A stretch of 64,000 bases of DNA from Sphingomonas faeni (GTDB lineage Bacteria; Pseudomonadota; Alphaproteobacteria; Sphingomonadales; Sphingomonadaceae): NCBI RefSeq assembly GCF_003053745.1, contig NZ_QAYE01000010.1:1-64000 (forward strand), written 5' to 3'. Position 1 is the stretch's first letter, and every line of letters begins with the position of its first letter. Made by a program: the position numbers and the translations under genes. The notes beneath the pieces were generated by a model, which worked only from the letters and a program-made list of their open reading frames with translations, searched no databases and was not told the DNA's origin. This document shows positions 36,465-47,082 of this stretch, one piece after another.

Positions 36465-37451
36465 ATGGGCCTGATCGTTGCCGCGCTCCTGCTGGCGCTG
36501 GTGCTGCTGTACCTCTTCACCAGCATCAAGATCGTCCACCAAGGCTATCAATACACGATCGAGCATTTCGGCCGCTTCACGACGGTCGCGCGGCCTGGCT
36601 TCAATTTCTACCCGGCGTTTTTCTACCGCGTCGGGCGGAAAGTGAACATGATGGAGCAGGTGATCGACATCCCCGGCCAGGAGATCATCACCAAGGACAA
36701 TGCGATGATCTCGACCGACGGGGTCGTGTTCTTCCAGGTGCTCGACTCGGCCAAGGCGGCATACGAGGTGTCGGATTTGTACCAGGCGCTGTTGCAGCTC
36801 ACGACGACCAACCTGCGCACGGTGATGGGGTCGATGGACCTCGACGAGACGCTGTCGAAGCGTGACGAGATCAATGCGCGGCTGCTCAACGTGGTCGATC
36901 ATGCGACGACGCCGTGGGGGGTGAAGATCACTCGGGTCGAGATCAAGGACATCCGTCCGCCGGCCGACATCGTCAATGCGATGGGGCGGCAGATGAAGGC
37001 CGAGCGCGAGAAACGGGCCAACATTCTCGACGCCGAGGGCTCGCGGGCTTCCGAGATACTTCGGGCCGAGGGGCAGAAGCAGGCGCGTATCCTTGAGTCC
37101 GAGGGGCGCAAGGAATCAGCGTTCCGCGATGCCGAGGCGCGTGAGCGGGCGGCTGTGGCGGAGGCTTCGGCGACGCGTGCTGTATCTCAGGCGATCGAGG
37201 AGGGTGGCGCGCAGGCGATCAACTACTTCATCGCGCAGAAATACGTCGAGGCGATCGGCAAGTTCGCGACCTCGCCCAATGCGAAGACGATCCTGTTTCC
37301 GGTCGAGGCTACGCAGTTGATGGGGACGCTTGGGGGGATTGGGGAACTGGCCAAGGATGCTTTGCGCGATGCTACCGCGTCGCCGCCGGCCAAGCCTGCC
37401 GCTCGGGGTCCGTTCGAGTTGTCCAAGTCGACCGAGGTTCCGAAGAACTGA
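36465..37451 (+). CDS. SPFH/band 7 membrane protein (QmcA-like)
   Basis: A 328-residue protein with one N-terminal membrane helix (about 2-20, GLIVAALLLALVLLYLF) and an SPFH domain (about 24-190, IVHQGYQYTIEHFGRFTTV; EQVIDIPGQEIITKDN). A long Ala/Glu/Arg-rich coiled coil follows to about residue 245. Such proteins form oligomeric microdomain cages on membranes and often guard FtsH-type proteases. ATG 36465 is preceded by GGGGGA eight bases upstream; an ATG five codons earlier is weaker. It shares a TGATG junction with nfeD, its usual partner. Confidence 0.9.
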   Translation: MGLIVAALLLALVLLYLFTSIKIVHQGYQYTIEHFGRFTTVARPGFNFYPAFFYRVGRKVNMMEQVIDIPGQEIITKDNAMISTDGVVFFQVLDSAKAAYEVSDLYQALLQLTTTNLRTVMGSMDLDETLSKRDEINARLLNVVDHATTPWGVKITRVEIKDIRPPADIVNAMGRQMKAEREKRANILDAEGSRASEILRAEGQKQARILESEGRKESAFRDAEARERAAVAEASATRAVSQAIEEGGAQAINYFIAQKYVEAIGKFATSPNAKTILFPVEATQLMGTLGGIGELAKDALRDATASPPAKPAARGPFELSKSTEVPKN

Positions 37452-37888
37452 TGGACGCGATCGGGGCGGCTGGCGCTTGGTTGATCGCGGCGCTGGTTCT
37501 GGGGATTGCCGAGTTGGCGGTGCCGGGCGTGTTCCTGGTGTTTCTCGCGATTGCAGCAGCGGTGACGGGCGTGGCGGTGTTCGTGTTGCCGGACTTGCCG
37601 GTGGCGGCGCAACTGGCTGCCTTTGGCGTTTGGAGCGCGGTTACCGTGCTGATCGGGAAGCGCTGGTACCAGGATTACCCGGTCGAGGGTGGGGATCCGA
37701 TGTTGAATGATCGCTCGGCGCGGCTGGTGGGTCAGGTTGTGGTAGTGGAGACCGCGCTGGTTGGCGGGCGTGGCCGGGTTCTGGTGGGCGACGGGAGTTG
37801 GCCGGCTCGGGGTGCGGATGCTGCGGCCGGAGCGCGCGTTCGGGTAACGGCGGTCGTCGATGGTGAGGTGGTGGTGGAGGCGCTCTAA
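37451..37888 (+). CDS. NfeD family membrane protein
   Basis: A 145-residue partner of SPFH proteins. Hydrophobic helices lie at about 7-30 and 33-65, with a C-terminal OB-fold domain (about 82-145, RLVGQVVVVETALVGGRGRV). It is the short NfeD form without a serine-protease domain. It starts one base into the SPFH stop codon, so the two proteins are made together, and ends one base before a repeat. Confidence 0.9.
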   Translation: MDAIGAAGAWLIAALVLGIAELAVPGVFLVFLAIAAAVTGVAVFVLPDLPVAAQLAAFGVWSAVTVLIGKRWYQDYPVEGGDPMLNDRSARLVGQVVVVETALVGGRGRVLVGDGSWPARGADAAAGARVRVTAVVDGEVVVEAL

Positions 37889-37889
37889 A

Positions 37890-38018
37890 CCCTCTCCCTT
37901 CAGGGGAGAGGGAAGCCGCGTAGCGGCGCGGGTGAGGGCACGCCGTATCACGTGCCCTCACCTTCCCACCCGACTTCGTCGTGCGGGCCCCTTCCTCTCA
38001 CCTGTAGGGAGAGGAGCT
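37890..38018. repeat. Type A-related paired palindromic repeat
   Basis: The outer arms CCCTCTCCCTTCAGGGGAGA and the mirrored CCTCTCACCTGTAGGGAGAG flank an inner perfect 12-bp inverted repeat, GGTGAGGGCACG (37931-37942) and CGTGCCCTCACC (37951-37962). It separates convergent nfeD and pckA and could terminate both. It is more divergent than the other type A copies and resembles the 11.6 kb copy. Confidence 0.8.
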
Positions 38019-38023
38019 AAGAG

Positions 38024-39634
<1,611 letters not shown>

Positions 39635-39659
39635 GGGCTCTCTCTCCTAAGTTTTATCG

Positions 39660-39669
39660 CATACGTATG
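39660..39669. promoter_or_regulatory. CATACGTATG palindrome in the pckA-chvI gap
   Basis: A perfect 10-bp palindrome lies 26 bp before the pckA start in an unusually AT-rich stretch that includes GATAAAACT on the pckA strand. It could be a core promoter or operator for pckA. It is short enough to occur by chance, and no regulator can be assigned. Confidence 0.3.
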
Positions 39670-39813
39670 TATGTCGTTGCGCCCGGCTGTACGGGGCAGT
39701 TTTCCACCGGTCAAATCCACCGATCTGCAGCGCCGTCCCGATAAGGCTCTAGTTGAGTGCGGCGGCGGTTTGCCCTACGCCGACACGCCAACGACCGAGG
39801 CAAAGATCCCCAG

Positions 39814-40521
39814 ATGACGGCAACGATCGCGCTGGTCGACGACGACCGCAACATCCTGACTTCCGTGTCGATCGCGCTGCAGACCGAGGGCTTCGTCACG
39901 CGTGTCTATTCGGACGGCGAGACCGCTCTGAAGGCGCTAACCGACAACCCTCCGGACCTCGCCGTATTCGATATCAAGATGCCGAGGATGGACGGGCTCG
40001 AACTGCTCCGTCGGCTGCGCGAGAAGAGCCAAATCCCGGTGATCTTCCTGACCAGCAAGGACGACGAACTCGACGAAGCGCTCGGCCTCGCGATGGGCGC
40101 CGACGATTACATCGCCAAGCCGTTCTCGCAGCGGCTGCTGATCGCCCGTATTCGCGCGATCCTGCGACGTACCGAACTGACTCAGTCGCCGGGCACCGAG
40201 ACCGAGGCTGAAGCGGCAGGACCTCTCGATCGCGGGCGGCTCAGCATGGATCCGGCGCGGCATCGCACGCTGTGGGGAGGCGAGCCGGTCACGCTGACAG
40301 TCACCGAGTTCATGATCCTCGAGACGCTCGCGCAGCGCCCTGGCATCGTGAAAACGCGAAACCAGCTGATGGATGCCGCGTATCAGGACGACATCTATGT
40401 CGATGACCGGACCATCGACAGCCACATCAAGCGACTCCGCCGCAAATTCAGGCAGGTCGACCCAGCCTTCGACGCTATCGAGACATTATATGGTGCCGGG
40501 TATCGATTTTCTGAGGAATGA
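39814..40521 (+). CDS. chvI: Two-component response regulator ChvI
   Basis: A 235-residue OmpR-type regulator. The receiver domain (1-120) has the acidic D9-D11, phospho-acceptor D53 ([11 protein letters not shown]) and the KPF lysine. The winged-helix DNA-binding domain (about 140-235) has the [17 protein letters not shown] recognition helix. ChvI with ChvG senses acid or envelope stress and supports host-associated growth in alphaproteobacteria. ATG 39814 was chosen at the receiver start. It overlaps chvG by 32 bp. Confidence 0.93.
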   Translation: MTATIALVDDDRNILTSVSIALQTEGFVTRVYSDGETALKALTDNPPDLAVFDIKMPRMDGLELLRRLREKSQIPVIFLTSKDDELDEALGLAMGADDYIAKPFSQRLLIARIRAILRRTELTQSPGTETEAEAAGPLDRGRLSMDPARHRTLWGGEPVTLTVTEFMILETLAQRPGIVKTRNQLMDAAYQDDIYVDDRTIDSHIKRLRRKFRQVDPAFDAIETLYGAGYRFSEE

Positions 40522-42073
40522 GCTCGGCGTCGACGGCCGCGATCTCACGCTGCGGTGGTCGGGCCAGATCTCGCTCACCCGGCGTATCCTGGCGGTCAAC
40601 ATCTTCGCGTTGCTGTTGCTCGCGGGCGGGTTTTTTTACCTCGACTCGTATCGCAGCCGCGTCGTCGATAACCGGGTTGCGCAGACCGCGCGTGAAGCAC
40701 GGCTGATCGGCGAGGCGATCGCCGCGGTCGATCCGGCGTTGCGCGATCCGCTGGTGCTGAGGCTTGCGCGCGATACGGGCTCGCGGATCCGGTTGTTCGA
40801 TGCGGGCGGGCGGACGATCGCCGACAGCCGCGCGCTGGGCCTGCGCAACTTCGTGCTGATGGACCCCGACAAGGAAGACTGGGACCAGACGATCGCCCGT
40901 TTTCTCGACGCATCGATCGACGTGATCGTGATGGCCCCGCGCCCGCCGCTATATCGCGAGCGTAGCGGTGCACAGCAATGGCCCGACGTGAGCGCAGTCC
41001 GCGGACGCAGCGCCGTCTCGACAACGGTGTGGCGCGCGCCCGACCGTACGCCCGTACTGACCGCCGCCGCGCCGCTCAGCGCCGGCGGGGTCGTGATGAC
41101 CACGGTCAACGCGCGGGACATCACAAAGACGGTCCGGATCGAGCGGTTCCGGCTCAGCATGGTGCTGCTCGGGGTATCGATAGTCTCGATCCTGCTCTCG
41201 CTGTTCTTGGCCCGCACGATCGTCCGGCCCCTCCGACGTCTCGCAAGAGCAGCGGTTCGTGTCCGCCTGGGCCGTGCGCGAGAAGTAGTCGTGCCGCGTC
41301 TGCCGTCTCGCCGCGACGAACTCGGCATGCTCGCGCGCGCGCTCTCGGACATGAGCCTCGCGCTCAGGGCGCGCATCGATGCGACGGAGGCGTTCGCCGC
41401 CGACGTCACGCACGAGATGAAGAACCCCCTCGCCTCGCTTCGGTCCGCGGTGGAGGGATTGTCGCGCGTGAAAGACCCGGCTCTTCAGGCCCAATTGCTC
41501 GCAATCGTCCGCGACGACGTGCACCGACTCGACCGCCTGCTCTCGGATATCTCCGAAGCCTCGCGACTCGATGCCCAACTCAGCCGTGCGAAGTTCGAGC
41601 CGGTCGACATCGCCGCGATGATCGACGGACTGGTCGCGCAACGCGATGCGCGTGGTGTGGAGCGCGGCATCCGCCTCCGGTTCGATCGCAACCCCGACGA
41701 TCGAACGGTCATACTCGGCGAAGGCGCGCGGCTCGAACGCGTGTTCGAGAACCTGATCGACAACGCGCTGTCCTTCTCGCCCGACGCCGGCCTGATCGCG
41801 ATCTCCGCAATCCGCGAGGGCGAGGACCTCGTCATTCGGGTCGAGGACGAGGGTCCGGGTGTTCCCGAGGAGGCGCGCGAGGACGTATTCAAGCGCTTCC
41901 ACTCGGTCCGCCCCGACAGCGAGACGTTCGGCCAGCATTCCGGGCTGGGCCTGGCGATCGCCCGCACCATCGTCGACGGGCACCAGGGCGCGATCTTCGT
42001 CGAATCGCGCGAGGACCGGCTCGATGGCGCACGCTTCGTCGTAAGGCTACCGCTCGCCGAATTGCCGGAGTAA
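40490..42073 (+). CDS. chvG: Sensor histidine kinase ChvG
   Basis: A 527-residue inner-membrane kinase. Membrane helices lie near 32-52 and 222-243, enclosing a periplasmic sensor of about 170 residues; HAMP covers about 243-297. Phospho-acceptor H308 is in [13 protein letters not shown] and the ATPase domain shows [20 protein letters not shown] and [12 protein letters not shown] 40490 is the nearest in-frame start that retains the cytosolic N-tail, although it lies inside chvI. The next gene starts 9 bp after its stop. Confidence 0.92.
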   Translation: MVPGIDFLRNELGVDGRDLTLRWSGQISLTRRILAVNIFALLLLAGGFFYLDSYRSRVVDNRVAQTAREARLIGEAIAAVDPALRDPLVLRLARDTGSRIRLFDAGGRTIADSRALGLRNFVLMDPDKEDWDQTIARFLDASIDVIVMAPRPPLYRERSGAQQWPDVSAVRGRSAVSTTVWRAPDRTPVLTAAAPLSAGGVVMTTVNARDITKTVRIERFRLSMVLLGVSIVSILLSLFLARTIVRPLRRLARAAVRVRLGRAREVVVPRLPSRRDELGMLARALSDMSLALRARIDATEAFAADVTHEMKNPLASLRSAVEGLSRVKDPALQAQLLAIVRDDVHRLDRLLSDISEASRLDAQLSRAKFEPVDIAAMIDGLVAQRDARGVERGIRLRFDRNPDDRTVILGEGARLERVFENLIDNALSFSPDAGLIAISAIREGEDLVIRVEDEGPGVPEEAREDVFKRFHSVRPDSETFGQHSGLGLAIARTIVDGHQGAIFVESREDRLDGARFVVRLPLAELPE

Positions 42074-42082
42074 GGACGCCGC

Positions 42083-42514
42083 GTGGTCGTCCCCTCCTCC
42101 GACAGGCTCCACGCCACCACGGTCGCCATCGACGGCATGGCTGTGATGATCGAGGGCGCATCGGGATCGGGCAAGTCCGACCTCGCGTTGCGCCTGATCG
42201 ATCGCGGCGCAACCCTCGTCAGCGACGACCAGACGCTCGTGGTCCGCACCGGCAAATCGTTGGTCGCCCGCGCCCCAGCGACGATCGCAGGACGAATCGA
42301 AGTCCGAGGGATCGGCATCCTCGCCATGCCGTACGTCGAGGACGTTCCCGTCGGGCTCCTCGTCCGTGTCGATGGCGCGATCGAACGGATGCCCGAACGC
42401 TGCGTATGTAACATTGCCGGGATCGACGTCCGCCAGATCGCGCTCGATCCCTTCGAAGCCTCCGCCCCGATCAAGGTCGAACTCGCATTGCGTAATCCGG
42501 AGCCCATAGAATGA
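42083..42514 (+). CDS. hprK: HPr kinase/phosphorylase, C-terminal-domain-only form
   Basis: A 143-residue P-loop protein with GASGSGKS (25-32) and the HPrK signature AGRIEVRGIGIL. It lacks the N-terminal domain of Gram-positive HPrK (about 310 residues in full), as is usual in alphaproteobacteria. It should phosphorylate or dephosphorylate HPr on Ser, here probably S49 of the HPr encoded 1.3 kb downstream. GTG 42083 is the start. It overlaps rapZ by 4 bp. Confidence 0.93.
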   Translation: MVVPSSDRLHATTVAIDGMAVMIEGASGSGKSDLALRLIDRGATLVSDDQTLVVRTGKSLVARAPATIAGRIEVRGIGILAMPYVEDVPVGLLVRVDGAIERMPERCVCNIAGIDVRQIALDPFEASAPIKVELALRNPEPIE

Positions 42515-43425
42515 CGCGTCCCAAGGACATCCTGCTCGTCACCGGCATGTCCGGGGCGGGGAAGTCCACCGTCCTCAAGACGCTGGAGGATCTCGGCTGG
42601 GAAGTGGTCGACAATCTTCCGCTGTTGCTGCTCGACCGCCTACTCGACGCGCCGCTCCCCGAAGGATCGACCAACGACTCGCAGCCGCTCGCGATCGGCA
42701 TCGGCGCCCGCACGCGCGACTTCGACCCCGAACGGATCGTCGGCCGCATCCGTGATCTCCGCGACCGTCACGGGCTCGAGATCGGAATGCTGTTCCTCGA
42801 CTGCTCGGGCGCCGAACTTGAACGCCGCTACTCCGAGACCCGTCGGCGTCATCCGCTCGCGCTCGACCGTCCCGCAAACGACGGGATCAGCCGCGAGCGC
42901 GAGCTTCTCGCGCCACTTCGCGACTGGGCGAACCGCCTGATCGATACGACCGACATGGCCGCCAACGAACTCGCGCAACAGATCCGCGCGAGCTTTGCGG
43001 GCGGGGAACTCGGCGCGCCGACGCTGTCGATTCGCTCGTTCGGTTTCGCCCGCGGCCTGCCGCGCAACGCCGACCTCGTGTTCGACATGCGCTTCCTGCG
43101 CAATCCGCACTGGGACCCGGAGTTGCGTCCCGGCACCGGACTCGACGCCGACGTCTCCGCCTACATCATGGACGACCCCGCCTATGAAGCCGCGGTAAGC
43201 CGGATCGAGGAGCTGCTGATGCTGTTGCTCCCGCGCTACAGGGCAGAGGGCAAGTCGTATGTCACCGTCGCGTTCGGGTGTACCGGAGGGAGACACCGGT
43301 CGGTCCACGTCGCCGACCGGGTGGCGCGACGGTTGCGCGACGCGGGATTTTCCCCCAGTATCGCACACCGCGACCTGGGGGCCGCTCCACAAGATGCGCT
43401 CGAAGGATCACCGGTCGTCTTATGA
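42511..43425 (+). CDS. rapZ: RNase adapter RapZ family P-loop protein
   Basis: A 304-residue protein. The N-terminal P-loop is GMSGAGKSTVLKTLEDLGW and the characteristic C-terminal domain contains SFGFARGLPRNADLVFDMRF and GCTGGRHRSVHVADRV. In E. coli RapZ steers RNase E to GlmZ RNA to control glucosamine-6-phosphate synthesis. Its target in alphaproteobacteria is not established, and here it sits among PTS-Ntr genes. It overlaps hprK by 4 bp; the EIIA gene follows after 15 bp. Confidence 0.94.
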   Translation: MTRPKDILLVTGMSGAGKSTVLKTLEDLGWEVVDNLPLLLLDRLLDAPLPEGSTNDSQPLAIGIGARTRDFDPERIVGRIRDLRDRHGLEIGMLFLDCSGAELERRYSETRRRHPLALDRPANDGISRERELLAPLRDWANRLIDTTDMAANELAQQIRASFAGGELGAPTLSIRSFGFARGLPRNADLVFDMRFLRNPHWDPELRPGTGLDADVSAYIMDDPAYEAAVSRIEELLMLLLPRYRAEGKSYVTVAFGCTGGRHRSVHVADRVARRLRDAGFSPSIAHRDLGAAPQDALEGSPVVL

Positions 43426-43440
43426 GTATGAAACGCTGAC

Positions 43441-43848
43441 ATGATCGGCCTTGTTCTGGTAACGCACGGTCGATTGGCCGAGGAATTCGTTCGCGCGATG
43501 ATCCACGTCGTCGGCCCGCAGGAGCGCGTCGCGCCGATCGCGATCGGTCCCGACGACGACATGGAGGAGCGCCGCGCGGATATCGCCGCCGCGATCCAGG
43601 CGGTCGATGTCGGGCGCGGCGTGATCGTGCTGACCGACCTGTTCGGGGGCACCCCGTCCAACCTCGCCATCTCTTTGATGGAGCGCGGCCGGATCGAGGT
43701 GATCGCGGGCATGAACCTGCCGATGCTGATTCGGCTTGGCTCGGCGCGGAAATCGATGACCGTCGTTGCGGCAGTTGCTGCGGCGCGTGAGGCCGGGCGC
43801 AAATACATCTCGGTAGCGTCCGAGGTTCTCGGCGAGGCGGCAGCGTGA
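43441..43848 (+). CDS. PTS EIIA component, mannose family (regulatory)
   Basis: A 135-residue stand-alone EIIA-Man domain. The phospho-histidine is H9 (LVLVTHGRLAEEF) and the second motif is LTDLFGGTPSNLA. No EIIB, EIIC or EIID genes are near, so it is regulatory rather than part of a sugar importer, as in other alphaproteobacteria lacking PTS permeases. It overlaps the HPr gene by 4 bp. Confidence 0.93.
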   Translation: MIGLVLVTHGRLAEEFVRAMIHVVGPQERVAPIAIGPDDDMEERRADIAAAIQAVDVGRGVIVLTDLFGGTPSNLAISLMERGRIEVIAGMNLPMLIRLGSARKSMTVVAAVAAAREAGRKYISVASEVLGEAAA

Positions 43849-44120
43849 GCGAGGTCTCGCGCACGGTCCAGATCAACAATCGTCGTGGGCTCCACGCGCG
43901 CGCGAGCGCCAAGTTCGTGACGCTGGCTTCGTCGCATCCTGTCGAGGTCAGCGTTACCAAGGACGGGTCTGATCATGTCACCGGCACCTCGATCATGGGG
44001 TTGATGATGCTCGGCGCGGCGATGGGGGACGCGATCACGATCAGCGCGAGCGGCGACGGCGCGGAGCAAACGGTCGCGGCGCTAGCCGAACTGGTCGAAG
44101 CGAAGTTCGGCGAGGATTGA
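43845..44120 (+). CDS. ptsH: HPr-family phosphocarrier protein
   Basis: A 91-residue phosphocarrier. The EI-dependent site is H17 (NNRRGLHARASAKFV) and the regulatory serine is S49 (GTSIMGLMML), so it has both sites needed for control by HprK. Together with the EIIA it forms the cytosolic relay of the PTS-Ntr type; enzyme I is encoded outside this window. GTG 43845 overlaps the EIIA stop. It ends the chvI-to-ptsH run, just before a type A repeat. Confidence 0.95.
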   Translation: MSEVSRTVQINNRRGLHARASAKFVTLASSHPVEVSVTKDGSDHVTGTSIMGLMMLGAAMGDAITISASGDGAEQTVAALAELVEAKFGED

Positions 44121-44128
44121 CCTTCTGA

Positions 44129-44241
44129 CTCCCCTCCCGCAGGCGGGAGGGGTTGGGGGTGGGCGCGCGCTCACCATAATCGAATCATTTGCTGAGGCCG
44201 GGAGCCCACCCCCGGCCCCTCCCGCATACGGGAGGGGAGGA
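44129..44241. repeat. Type A paired palindromic repeat next to a start codon
   Basis: Left end CCCCTCCCGCAGGCGGGAGG then GGTTGGGGGTGGG; right end CCCACCCCCGGCCCCTCCCG then CATACGGGAGGGGAGG. The right end finishes five bases before the ATG at 44247, so its GGAGG serves as the likely ribosome-binding site of the methyltransferase gene. Confidence 0.85.
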
Positions 44242-44246
44242 TAAGA

Positions 44247-45062
44247 ATGCCCCGCGAGATAACCGCCTTTTCGAACCCGCTGATCAAGTACGTCCGCGAC
44301 CTGCGCGACAAACGGCATCGGCGTGCGGCCAAGCAGTTCCTCGCCGAGGGCTTGCGCATCCTCACCGAAGCGCGTGAGACCGGTCGCCTGCCCCGTACGC
44401 TGTTCTACGCAGCGGCGAGCGCAAACCATCCGCTTGTCCACGCGCTATCGATGGACGTCGAGGATGCCGGTGGTGATTCGATCCAGACCACGCCGGATAT
44501 CCTCTCGAAGCTGTCCGGCAAGGACAACCCGCAGGCAGTAGTCGGCGTGTTCGACGAGTTCGACGCGACGCTCGAAGACCTCGATCGCGCCACGTCCGGT
44601 ATCTGGCTCGTCGCAGAGCGCCTGCGTGATCCGGGCAATCTCGGCACGATCCTGCGGACCGGCGACGCTGTTGGTGCCGGCGGACTGATCCTAATTGGCG
44701 AGTCGGTCGACCCCTTCTCGGTCGAGGCGGTCCGCGCGAGCATGGGCGCGTTGTTCACCATCCCAGTCGTCAAGACCGAATGGGAGCCGTTCCACACCTG
44801 GCTGCGCACCGGCCCCGGCCAGCTCGTCGGCCTGAGCCTCGATACCGACACGGATTATCGGTCCGCGACCTATACCGGCCCCACCTTCCTGCTGACCGGC
44901 AACGAGGCGCAGGGCATGCCGCCCGAGATGGCCGAGGCGTGCGACGTGCTCGTCAAGATCCCGATGCTCGGCAAGGCAGACAGCCTCAACGCTGCCGTCG
45001 CGACCGCCGTGATGGCCTACGAAGTGCTGGCCCGGCAGGAAAAATCCGCTCCCCTGGCCTGA
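44247..45062 (+). CDS. SpoU/TrmH-family RNA methyltransferase
   Basis: A 271-residue SPOUT-class 2'-O-methyltransferase. An N-terminal substrate-binding domain (FSNPLIKYVRDLRDKRHRRA) precedes the catalytic trefoil knot with RDPGNLGTILRTGDAVGA, FLLTGNEAQGMP and IPMLGKADSLNAAVA, the three SpoU motifs. The target may be 23S rRNA or tRNA and cannot be decided from sequence. Its GGAGG ribosome-binding site lies in the preceding repeat, six bases from the ATG. Confidence 0.9.
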   Translation: MPREITAFSNPLIKYVRDLRDKRHRRAAKQFLAEGLRILTEARETGRLPRTLFYAAASANHPLVHALSMDVEDAGGDSIQTTPDILSKLSGKDNPQAVVGVFDEFDATLEDLDRATSGIWLVAERLRDPGNLGTILRTGDAVGAGGLILIGESVDPFSVEAVRASMGALFTIPVVKTEWEPFHTWLRTGPGQLVGLSLDTDTDYRSATYTGPTFLLTGNEAQGMPPEMAEACDVLVKIPMLGKADSLNAAVATAVMAYEVLARQEKSAPLA

Positions 45063-45163
45063 ACCGTTAATTTTGCCCGATTGGCGATGCTTAGCGAGTC
45101 CGGTTCAGCTAAGGGAGAGCTACGTCGTGCGAAAGCATCGACCGGATACAAGACAGGACGATT

Positions 45164-46654
45164 ATGGCTCGCGGTTTCGATGATGGACGAATGAAGACTG
45201 GCGTGATCCGGTCGGTGCTCGCGGCAACACCGCTGTTGATGGCAACCGCGGCGTTCGCGCAGGTTACGCCGCCGCCGGTCGTCCCGACCGCGCCCGCCGC
45301 CATGCCAACGCCGACGCTCGCGCCGCCAGTCATCACCGTGCCGCCGCTGAGCGACGCGCAGGCCGCGCTGCTCGACAGACTGCTCAATGGCGACATCGTC
45401 GCGCAGGGCCTGAAGTCGGCCGCAACCGCGTCGACCACCGCGCCGAGCAAGGACGAACTCGTCCGCGCGGCACTCGATCATGCGCGCGCGGTGCATGCCG
45501 GGCGGCTGAACGAAGCCGACTTCCAGAAGGATTGGGGCCTGCGTCCACCGGCCTATGACCCGACGCCTGCCTTTGCCGACGCCGTGCGGCTCGACCGGAT
45601 CGCGGCATGGTTCGCGTCGCTGCCCCCGCCCTACGCAGGGTATGACGGCCTGCGTAAGGGCCTCCAGAACTATCGCTCGATCGCGTCCGCTGGCGGCTGG
45701 GCACCGCTTGCGTCCGGTCCCGACTTCACGATCGGCGCGACCGGTCCTCGCGTCATCGCTCTACGCAAACGTCTCGCAGCCGAGGACAAGGACGTCGCGA
45801 CCAGCGGCGACCGTTTCGACGCGCCACTGGTGGAGGCCGTACGCCGCGCGCAGCGTCGCTACGGGCTCAACCCCAGCGGGATCGTCTCGACGCAGACGCT
45901 CGCTGCGCTCAATGTCTCCGCAGGCGACCGCGTGCGTCAGATCATGGCGAACATGGAGCGCTGGCGCTGGCTGCCGCAGGACCTGCCCCGCGATCGTATC
46001 CAAGTGAACATCGCCGCTGCCGTGCTTACGGTGTTCGACGGCGACACGCCCGTTCAATCGATGCGCGCGGTGACGGGTCGCCCCGGCGACGAGACGCCGA
46101 TGCTGTCCTCGACGATCCACAGCATCGTCATCAATCCGCCGTGGAACGTGCCGACGTCGATCGCGACCAAGGAGCTTTGGCCCAAGGAGCGCGCCAACCC
46201 CGGCTATTTCAAGCGCAACGGCATCAAGGTGATCGACGGCACGCGGCTTCAGCAGCAGGCCGGCGATCAGAGTGCGCTGGGCCGGTTCAAATTCGACTTC
46301 GCCAACGACTATTCGGTCTATCTCCACGATACGCCCAGCCGTGCGAAGTTCGCAAGCTTCAGCCGGCTTGCGAGCCACGGCTGCGTTCGCCTTGAAAAGC
46401 CTGCCGAACTTGCCGACCTGCTGCTCAAGGGCGATCCGTCCTGGACGCCGGAGATGGTCGACGCCGCGGTCGCCAAGGGTGACACGGTCCGTGCTCGCCT
46501 GACCAAGCCTGTGTCGGTGTATCTGCTCTACTGGACCGCATTTGCCAGCGGCAACGGCCAGATGAACTTCCGCGCCGACCCTTATAACTGGGACGGCACC
46601 CTCGCTTCCAAGATCGAGGCGCGCACGGCACGCCAGACGATCGCCGCTCGTTGA
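45164..46654 (+). CDS. L,D-transpeptidase (YcbB/LdtD type)
   Basis: A 496-residue periplasmic enzyme making 3-3 crosslinks in peptidoglycan. A signal sequence (SVLAATPLLMATAAFAQ) and a Pro/Ala-rich linker precede a scaffold domain. A peptidoglycan-binding helix bundle follows at about 190-255 (RVIALRKRLAAEDKDVATSG), then the YkuD domain, with H and catalytic C407 in SRLASHGCVRLEKPAELADL. Length and order match YcbB rather than the short Ldt enzymes. A small lipoprotein gene begins 12 bp after its stop. Confidence 0.9.
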   Translation: MARGFDDGRMKTGVIRSVLAATPLLMATAAFAQVTPPPVVPTAPAAMPTPTLAPPVITVPPLSDAQAALLDRLLNGDIVAQGLKSAATASTTAPSKDELVRAALDHARAVHAGRLNEADFQKDWGLRPPAYDPTPAFADAVRLDRIAAWFASLPPPYAGYDGLRKGLQNYRSIASAGGWAPLASGPDFTIGATGPRVIALRKRLAAEDKDVATSGDRFDAPLVEAVRRAQRRYGLNPSGIVSTQTLAALNVSAGDRVRQIMANMERWRWLPQDLPRDRIQVNIAAAVLTVFDGDTPVQSMRAVTGRPGDETPMLSSTIHSIVINPPWNVPTSIATKELWPKERANPGYFKRNGIKVIDGTRLQQQAGDQSALGRFKFDFANDYSVYLHDTPSRAKFASFSRLASHGCVRLEKPAELADLLLKGDPSWTPEMVDAAVAKGDTVRARLTKPVSVYLLYWTAFASGNGQMNFRADPYNWDGTLASKIEARTARQTIAAR

Positions 46655-46665
46655 GAGGACCAGAC

Positions 46666-47010
46666 ATGACGATTTCCACCCGCACTCGTACCGCCATTGC
46701 CGGCGGTCTGCTCGCCGCCATGGTCATGGCCGGCTGCTCGCGCTCGGAGCCCGACCAGCCGCCGACCGATACCAACATGGTCGAGGATACCGGCGTGACC
46801 GAGTCCGAAGCCGCGCCGACGCCTGCTCCGGCACCGGTCGAGACTGCACCGGTCGAGACTCCCCCTACGGTGAACGCGGTCGAGCCGGAACGCGAACCGC
46901 CAGTCGCGCCCGACGAACAGATGCGCGACGATGCCGATGCAACAGGTATGACCGCGCGTGTGACGCGCGACGAAGCGCCGATCGAGAACGACACCGTTCC
47001 CCAGCAGTAG
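46666..47010 (+). CDS. Small acidic proline-rich lipoprotein
   Basis: A 114-residue exported protein of unknown function. Signal and lipobox are clear (GGLLAAMVMAGC, acylated cysteine near residue 24). The mature part is low-complexity, rich in Pro, Glu, Thr and Ala, with an APVET duplication encoded by a direct DNA repeat near 46835-46860, and is probably disordered. ATG 46666 has GAGAGGA upstream; an ATG-headed frame five codons earlier overlaps the transpeptidase. Co-transcription with the L,D-transpeptidase suggests an envelope role. Confidence 0.7.
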   Translation: MTISTRTRTAIAGGLLAAMVMAGCSRSEPDQPPTDTNMVEDTGVTESEAAPTPAPAPVETAPVETPPTVNAVEPEREPPVAPDEQMRDDADATGMTARVTRDEAPIENDTVPQQ

Positions 47011-47034
47011 GCAAAACCGTTCTAAAACAAAGAT

Positions 47035-47064
47035 CTGGCAGCACTACTTCGGTAGCGCTGCCAG
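47035..47064. terminator. Bidirectional terminator with TTCG loop
   Basis: CTGGCAGCACTAC and GTAGCGCTGCCAG pair over 13 positions with one A/C mismatch around a TTCG tetraloop. TTTTG follows on the plus strand and AAAACAAAG precedes it, giving a T-rich tail for the minus strand too. It lies between the convergent lipoprotein and SulP genes. Confidence 0.85.
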
Positions 47065-47082
47065 TTTTGTATCTGCCAGACG

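Noticed and set aside
43441-44120. EIIA and HPr as part of a sugar-importing PTS
   Set aside because: No EIIB or membrane EIIC/EIID gene is nearby and the neighbours are regulatory (HprK, RapZ), so a signalling role fits better.
44129-44241. Type A repeats as simple rho-independent terminators
   Set aside because: They lack consistent T-runs, consist of two linked hairpins and sometimes lie before start codons, so termination is not their only explanation.
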